From an uncultured Ruminococcus sp. (GTDB taxonomy: Bacteria > Bacillota > Clostridia > Oscillospirales > Ruminococcaceae): a stretch of 64,000 bases of DNA. Shown piece after piece: positions 59,834 to 64,000 of the stretch; position 1 is the first letter of the stretch, and every line of letters starts with the position of its first letter. Below the pieces are notes generated by a model, which saw nothing but the letters and a program-made list of their open reading frames with translations, ran no database searches and was not told the origin of the DNA. The DNA is taken from assembly GCA_934463425.1 (NCBI GenBank), contig CAKSJP010000008.1, forward strand, positions 16,817 to 80,816, written 5' to 3'. The position numbers and the translations under genes are program-made.

Positions 59834-61735
59834 TTACATCAAATCACAAATACGGTTTGAAAATGCCACCGGATCTTCAACCGGCATGCCGGCGATCAGG
59901 AGTGCCTGATCGTACAGCAGCTTTGCATATTCGTCCAGCTTTGCGGTATCGCTGGTCTGAAGATCCATCAGACGCTGATAGATGGGATGTTCCGGGTTGA
60001 TCTCCAATACGGTCTGTGCCTGGAGCTTCTGTCCCTCTGTGCCCGGCATTGCGTTCAGTGTCTTTGCCATTTCCATAGAGAGTTCGCCCTCGCTGGACAG
60101 GCAGACCGGATGAGACTTCAAGCGGCCGGACAGCTTGACATTACCGACTTTACCCTCCAGTGCCTTCTTCATGGTCTCCAGCATATCCTTACTGGATTCC
60201 TGCTTCTCTTCCAGTTCCTTCTTCTCCTCTTCGGATTCCAGATCCAGGTTGCTGTCCAGAACTGACTGGAACTGCTTTTCCTGATAGTTCTGCATCATGC
60301 GGATTGCAAACTCGTCCACATTCTCGGTAAAGTACAGGATCTCATATCCCTTATCCTTCACCTGTTCGGTCTGCGGCAGAGCCTCAATACGGGCAATGCT
60401 CTCACCGGCAGCGTAGTAGATCTTATCCTGTCCCTCCGGCATCCGGTCAACATATTCCTTCAGAGAAACCAGCTTGCCATCCTTAGAGGACGGGAACAGC
60501 AGCAGATCCTGAAGCAGATCCTTGTGCATGCCGTAATCCTGGTAGATGCCGTATTTCAGCTGCAAGCCAAAGGACTGGTAGAACTTCTCGTACTTCTCCC
60601 GGTCATTCTTCATCATACGCTGCAGTTCATTCTTAATGGTACGCTCAATGCTCCGTGCGATCTGGCGCAGCTGTGCGTCGTGCTGGAGCATCTCACGGGA
60701 AATGTTCAGGGACAAGTCCTCAGAATCCACCAGACCCTTGACAAAGCTAAAGTAATCCGGCAGCAGGTCTTCGCAGCGATCCATAATCAGGACGCCGTTT
60801 GCGTACAGCTGCAAGCCCTTTTCATAGTCCTTGCTGTAATAGTTGAACGGTGTATGGGACGGAATATACAGCAGGGCATCATAAGTGATCGTACCCTCGT
60901 TCCGGACGTGCATATGGCACAGCGGATCGGTATAATCGCCGCACTTGTCCTTGTAGAAGCTGTTATACTCCTCTTCGCTGATCTCACTCTTATTTTTATG
61001 CCACAACGGAACCATGCTGTTTAGTGTGACGTTTTCGATATAATCCTCGTACTCGTCGGAGTCCTCTTTCTTGCGGCTCTTGGTCATATCCATGCAAATG
61101 GGGAAGCGGATATAATCGCTGTAGCGCTTTACCAGGCTCTGGATACGGTACTGGTCGAGGAATTCGCTGTAGCTTTCGCCGCCGTTGCCGTCCTCGTCTG
61201 CTGCCACATCGTCCAGCAGTTCCAGCGTGATCTCTGTACCAACGGTATCCTTATCGCAGGTGTCCATGGTATAGCCCTCAACGCCCTCAGACTGCCATAC
61301 ATAGCCCTGTGTCTCGCCAAACGCCAGAGACTTTACCGTTACGCGCTTTGCCACCATAAAGGCGGAATAGAAGCCGACACCGAACTGACCGATGATCTGG
61401 TTGTCCTCTGCCAGGTTATTTTCCTTTTTGAACTGGAGCGAGCCGCTGTTTGCAATGGTGCCCAGATGCTCTTCCATCTCTTCCTTGGTCATGCCGATAC
61501 CATTATCGGTTATGGTCAGTGTGCGTGCATCCTTATCCACAGCCAGGGTGATCTTGAAGTCAGACTTGTTCATGCCCACGCTGTCATCTGTCAGGGACTT
61601 GAAATACAGCTTATCGATGGCATCGCTGGCGTTGGAGATCAGTTCCCGGAGAAAGATCTCCTTATGGGTATAGATGGAATGGATCATCATGTCCATCAGT
61701 TTTTTTGATTCTGCCTGAAATTGTTTCTGTTCCAT
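59834..61735 (-). CDS. htpG: Hsp90-type chaperone HtpG
   Basis: 633 residues. ATP-dependent chaperone dimer. The N-terminal GHKL ATPase shows MMIHSIYTHKEIFLRELISNASDAIDKLY, DNGIGMTKEEM, GTIANSGS and GQFGVGFYSAFMVA; the middle domain has the catalytic loop NISREMLQHD; the C-terminal dimer domain ends in NRICDLM. The ATG at 61735 gives the conserved start MEQKQFQAE but has a weak ribosome site; an ATG at 61750 is an alternative. A CIRCE element near its promoter indicates HrcA control. Confidence 0.96.
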   Translation of the reverse strand: MEQKQFQAESKKLMDMMIHSIYTHKEIFLRELISNASDAIDKLYFKSLTDDSVGMNKSDFKITLAVDKDARTLTITDNGIGMTKEEMEEHLGTIANSGSLQFKKENNLAEDNQIIGQFGVGFYSAFMVAKRVTVKSLAFGETQGYVWQSEGVEGYTMDTCDKDTVGTEITLELLDDVAADEDGNGGESYSEFLDQYRIQSLVKRYSDYIRFPICMDMTKSRKKEDSDEYEDYIENVTLNSMVPLWHKNKSEISEEEYNSFYKDKCGDYTDPLCHMHVRNEGTITYDALLYIPSHTPFNYYSKDYEKGLQLYANGVLIMDRCEDLLPDYFSFVKGLVDSEDLSLNISREMLQHDAQLRQIARSIERTIKNELQRMMKNDREKYEKFYQSFGLQLKYGIYQDYGMHKDLLQDLLLFPSSKDGKLVSLKEYVDRMPEGQDKIYYAAGESIARIEALPQTEQVKDKGYEILYFTENVDEFAIRMMQNYQEKQFQSVLDSNLDLESEEEKKELEEKQESSKDMLETMKKALEGKVGNVKLSGRLKSHPVCLSSEGELSMEMAKTLNAMPGTEGQKLQAQTVLEINPEHPIYQRLMDLQTSDTAKLDEYAKLLYDQALLIAGMPVEDPVAFSNRICDLM

Positions 61736-61805
61736 ATGTTTTTTCCGCATTTTCCAGAGAAAACGCGACTCCTTTCTTGTCAAAGTGATTTGCAAAAGCA
61801 CTAGA

Positions 61806-61864
61806 TTAGCACTCTCGCTTTTTAAGTGCTAACACTATTATATCACATGTGCTAATTTCGTCAA
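61806..61864 (-). promoter_or_regulatory. CIRCE operator and promoter of htpG
   Basis: TTAGCACTC (61806-61814), nine bases, AAGTGCTAA (61824-61832) matches the CIRCE consensus TTAGCACTC-N9-GAGTGCTAA with one mismatch. On the minus strand the promoter TTGACG (61859-61864), 16 bases, TATAAT (61837-61842) places CIRCE at the transcription start, the classical HrcA arrangement. Confidence 0.92.
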
Positions 61865-61897
61865 GCGCGATTGCGGATTGTTTACAATTTATTTACA

Positions 61898-61940
61898 ACA
61901 AAAGCGGAACACATCCGAGATATGCTCCGCTCTTTTTCTG
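61898..61940 (-). terminator. Terminator of the small dockerin protein gene
   Basis: AGCGGAGCAT and ATGTGTTCCGCT pair (minus strand) and are followed by TTTTG; A-rich on the other side, so it may also act on the plus strand. Confidence 0.65.
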
Positions 61941-61949
61941 TAATGCAAT

Positions 61950-62759
61950 TTATTCCGAATAGGGCAGCGTATCCACCAGGCGCACCAGATACTTCATCAA
62001 AATGACCACGTCCCGGCTGTCCACTTCGCCGTCCCCGTCACAGTCTCCCAGGGTGACATATTGACAAAGCGTTCCAGTAGTTACAATTTTGGACAGCAGC
62101 ACTGCATCTGTCACATCAATTACGCCATCCCAGTTCATGTCTCCCGGATGATAGATGGCAGGGTTTGTGCCATAGCCAGGGTATGTAAGTGACAAATCCA
62201 CATAAACATCCGGATTCAGCACCAAAAGAGTTGCAATGATATTTGCCGCTTTACTGTCTTCTTTCCACAAAGAGACCGCCGGAAGTTCATATGCAAATGT
62301 GGTTTCAATATCAAATGCTTGATAGAGTGTGATCGTCTCGCCGTCTGCATTCACCTGGTATGTCTCATTTGGGGAATGATGAAACTGAACCATATCCACA
62401 TACTTTCTGGGAATGCCTAATTCTGCACAAAACGCATCCAACGCGGAAGCATCCGAACCATCTGCATAACTGCCGTATTTTTCTGCCATAGCGTTGCATT
62501 GTTCCAATGTGGCATAAGCACAGCGAAATTCGATATTCTCATGATAGGTTTCGCATTCCTGAAAAATCTGCTCCAACTCCGCATCAGGCAGCGCATAAAA
62601 CTGTTCAAACGTATAGTTTGCATAATAAGGTGCCTCCGGATTCTTCTCCGACACGAGGTCTTTAGAAGTATAAGCAGAAACCGGCAATGCCGCAGAAGCA
62701 GAAAATAGCATTAGTGCTGCCAGAACGGCAGAAGATATCCTTGTCCAAAATTTTTTCAT
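61950..62759 (-). CDS. Secreted dockerin protein of unknown catalytic role
   Basis: 269 residues. Signal peptide MKKFWTRISSAVLAALMLFS, cleaved near PVSAYTS. The central ~165 residues (YTFEQFYALPDAELEQIFQE ... AVSLWKEDSKAANIIATLLV) are mostly helical and match no family I know. The end is a type I dockerin: loops DMNWDGVIDVTD and DCDGDGEVDSRD, with the terminal LMKYLVRLVDTLP very similar to that of the PL11 enzyme. So it should join the cellulosome, as structural or regulatory protein. RBS GAAGGAGGGTCACTA. Confidence 0.85.
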   Translation of the reverse strand: MKKFWTRISSAVLAALMLFSASAALPVSAYTSKDLVSEKNPEAPYYANYTFEQFYALPDAELEQIFQECETYHENIEFRCAYATLEQCNAMAEKYGSYADGSDASALDAFCAELGIPRKYVDMVQFHHSPNETYQVNADGETITLYQAFDIETTFAYELPAVSLWKEDSKAANIIATLLVLNPDVYVDLSLTYPGYGTNPAIYHPGDMNWDGVIDVTDAVLLSKIVTTGTLCQYVTLGDCDGDGEVDSRDVVILMKYLVRLVDTLPYSE

Positions 62760-62797
62760 TAGTGACCCTCCTTCAAAATCGTTGCCATTCTCCCACA

Positions 62798-62855
62798 AAA
62801 TCGAAGTGACGTCTCGATTTACTTTCAGTATATCATATCACTGTAAAGCCGTCAA
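62798..62855 (-). promoter_or_regulatory. Promoter and inverted repeat of the small dockerin gene
   Basis: TTGACG (62850-62855), 17 bases, TATACT (62827-62832) on the minus strand; AAATCGA and TCGATTT (62798-62820) form a perfect inverted repeat just after the start site, a possible operator. Confidence 0.72.
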
Positions 62856-62906
62856 TTCTCATGCTGCACAAATATACACACACTTTTTTTACAAAATAGA
62901 CAATTT

Positions 62907-63557
62907 TCAAAGATTCCCGAATTTCTCCAAAAACTTCTGCACCCCAAACAAGTCAGACTGTACCGTAACCGTCAGCTGCCGCAGTTCCAATGTTGCCGGC
63001 ACAAGATCCGGCACCATGATGACGCGCAGATTTGCCGCAGCGGCACTGCGAATCCCGTTCGGAGAGTCCTCAACTGCAAAACTCAACCCCGGCGTTGCGC
63101 CGATGGCATCACAGGCGATCTCGTAAATCTCCGGATCCGGCTTACCATGTGTTACCTGTTCCCCGGTGATGATCGCATCAAACATATCCGTCATCTTTGC
63201 GGATTCCAGGTGATGCATGGTACTTTCCCGTCCGGTAGAAGTCGCCAGAGCCACACGCCATTCCTCTTGCCGCAGCCATTGCAGCAATTCTACCGCACCC
63301 GGCTTTACAGGCATTCCATCTGCCAGCATTTCTGCCATGATTTCGTGATTGCGCTTGTGAAACGCAAGGTAATCCAAATCTGGGTATTTCCCCTCGAAAA
63401 ACGCCTTGGTGTCGGCACGGTTCAGCCCGCGGCACTGAGAAATCGCATCCTCGATTTGTGAAAATCCCATTTCCTCAGCCGCCTGCCGCCAAGCCTGACC
63501 GCCGACGCGTTCTGTATCGAACAAAACGCCATCCATATCAAAAACAATTGCTTTCAT
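62907..63557 (-). CDS. HAD-superfamily hydrolase (beta-phosphoglucomutase-like)
   Basis: 216 residues, subfamily IA. Motif I VFDMDGVLFDTE, motif II LATSTGRES, motif III Lys in THGKPDPEIY, motif IV VEDSPNGIRSAAAANL. Close paralogue of the gene at 26892 (same motif order and length); sugar-phosphate phosphatase or mutase. GGGAGGAACAGC precedes the ATG at 63557; the longer frame has no site. Confidence 0.9.
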   Translation of the reverse strand: MKAIVFDMDGVLFDTERVGGQAWRQAAEEMGFSQIEDAISQCRGLNRADTKAFFEGKYPDLDYLAFHKRNHEIMAEMLADGMPVKPGAVELLQWLRQEEWRVALATSTGRESTMHHLESAKMTDMFDAIITGEQVTHGKPDPEIYEIACDAIGATPGLSFAVEDSPNGIRSAAAANLRVIMVPDLVPATLELRQLTVTVQSDLFGVQKFLEKFGNL

Positions 63558-63621
63558 GCTGTTCCTCCCATTAGTAAAAATTCCGATACTTCTATTATAA
63601 CCGAACTGATGCCATTCTGTC

Positions 63622-63662
63622 AACAAAAAAAGCCGCCTATGCTAGTGCGGCAAAGGCGGCGC
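63622..63662 (-). terminator. Terminator of the rRNA/tRNA operon
   Basis: GCCGCCT and AGGCGGC pair around a 15-base loop and are followed by TTTTTTT on the minus strand, after the CAU tRNA. Confidence 0.85.
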
Positions 63663-63675
63663 TGGGGATGATAAA

Positions 63676-63752
63676 TGGTGGGCCATCGGGGACTCGAACC
63701 CAGGACCGACCGGTTATGAGCCGGTAGCTCTAACCAACTGAGCTAATGGCCC
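63676..63752 (-). tRNA. tRNA with CAU anticodon (Met, or Ile2)
   Basis: A 77-base cloverleaf: GGGCCATTAGCTCAG, anticodon loop CTCATAA (CAU), T-arm GGGTTCGAGTCC, encoded CCA. A CAU tRNA can be elongator Met or Ile (with lysidine); initiator features (G-C pairs before the loop, mismatched first pair) are absent. It follows 5S rRNA. Confidence 0.9.
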
Positions 63753-63795
63753 TCAAAGGATGCGAGGAGACATCCAAAGAAGGGGAAAACAAAAG

Positions 63796-63826
63796 AGGCG
63801 CAATCGAAAGGATTGCGCCTCAATCA
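63796..63826 (-). terminator. Hairpin with T-run between 5S rRNA and tRNA
   Basis: AGGCGCAATC and GATTGCGCCT form a perfect 10-bp stem with a five-base loop, followed by TTTTG on the minus strand. The tRNA beyond it has no visible promoter, so termination is probably partial or the hairpin is a processing site. Confidence 0.7.
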
Positions 63827-63831
63827 ATAAA

Positions 63832-63947
63832 GCCGGCATTGACCAATTTTCCCAGGTCGAGAAGACCAAGTATCGTAGGCGCGAAAGAGCTTAACTGCCG
63901 TGTTCGGAATGGGAACGGGTGGAACCTCTTTGCCATAAACACCGGCG
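63832..63947 (-). rRNA. rrf: 5S ribosomal RNA
   Basis: About 116 bases, complete. The minus strand has the conserved CCACCCGTTCCCATTCCGAA and ACGGCAGTTAAGCTC segments, and complementary ends (GCCGGTG with CATTGCCGGC). It marks the 3' end of an rRNA operon entering from the right edge. Confidence 0.95.
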
Positions 63948-64000
63948 AACTAAAAAACAGAGATAAATGAAGAGCAAAAGAAGCGAAGCGTCAGACGCAT

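Overview
This 64 kb window looks like the chromosome of a cellulosome-building ruminococcus (Bacillota, Oscillospiraceae; a relative of Ruminococcus champanellensis or R. flavefaciens is an inference). The basis is moderately high GC with AT-rich TTGACA/TATAAT promoters, strong AGGAGG ribosome sites, Firmicutes RNA regulators (T-box, THF riboswitch, CIRCE), a spoVT gene, and three secreted proteins ending in dockerin or dockerin-like modules, one of them a rhamnogalacturonan lyase. I see no prophage, insertion sequence, CRISPR array or integrase; most of the window is housekeeping DNA in short operons.

Layout. 0-1.6 kb (+): the end of a TPM/YgcG-type membrane protein, a GNAT acetyltransferase and a small membrane protein. 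1.6-8.7 kb (-): tRNA-Thr and tRNA-Tyr, typA, two lipoproteins, then serC-serA and a THF-riboswitch-preceded folT. 8.7-15 kb: a GntR-controlled ABC exporter operon (-) containing an easily missed 46-codon membrane ORF, then a degenerate CPBP-family protein overlapping tadA (+). 15.5-18.9 kb (+): tRNA-Ser and a GH3 glycosidase with an inserted beta-trefoil. 19-30 kb (-): spoVT, a sigma factor with a putative partner membrane protein, walJ-rlmH-radical SAM, murA, and a T-box operon cysE-HAD-cysS-cyclophilin. 30-38 kb: a MarR-controlled heterodimeric ABC exporter, aspartate kinase with a glycosyltransferase, and small membrane proteins.

38.7-42.1 kb carries the PL11 dockerin enzyme. 42-49 kb: hisC, a ZIP transporter, a LysR regulator divergent from an aldo-keto reductase/cupin/CMD/flavodoxin operon, and a DUF368 (PopT-type) flippase. 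48.6-51.4 kb: a giant Thr-repeat surface protein. 51.5-54 kb: a zinc ABC importer with a Zur-like operator. 54-64 kb: radA, a cell-wall amidase, a metallo-hydrolase, a YdcF-family protein, htpG under a CIRCE element, another dockerin protein, a HAD phosphatase, and the 3' end of an rRNA operon (5S plus a CAU tRNA).

Physiological links: serine (serC-serA), serine to cysteine (cysE, cysS) and folate uptake (folT) form a one-carbon/sulfur amino-acid theme under tRNA-Cys and THF sensing. Secreted dockerin proteins and a cytoplasmic GH3 fit plant-polysaccharide use. The most distinctive non-coding feature is a dispersed palindrome family (core GGCAACACCGCACAAAG) found in 5' leaders and downstream of genes. 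No clearly new multi-gene system was found; the best candidates for novelty are the dispersed palindromes, an orphan structured element near 8.85 kb, a structured lipoprotein intergenic near 5.7 kb and the overlapping 46-codon ORF.
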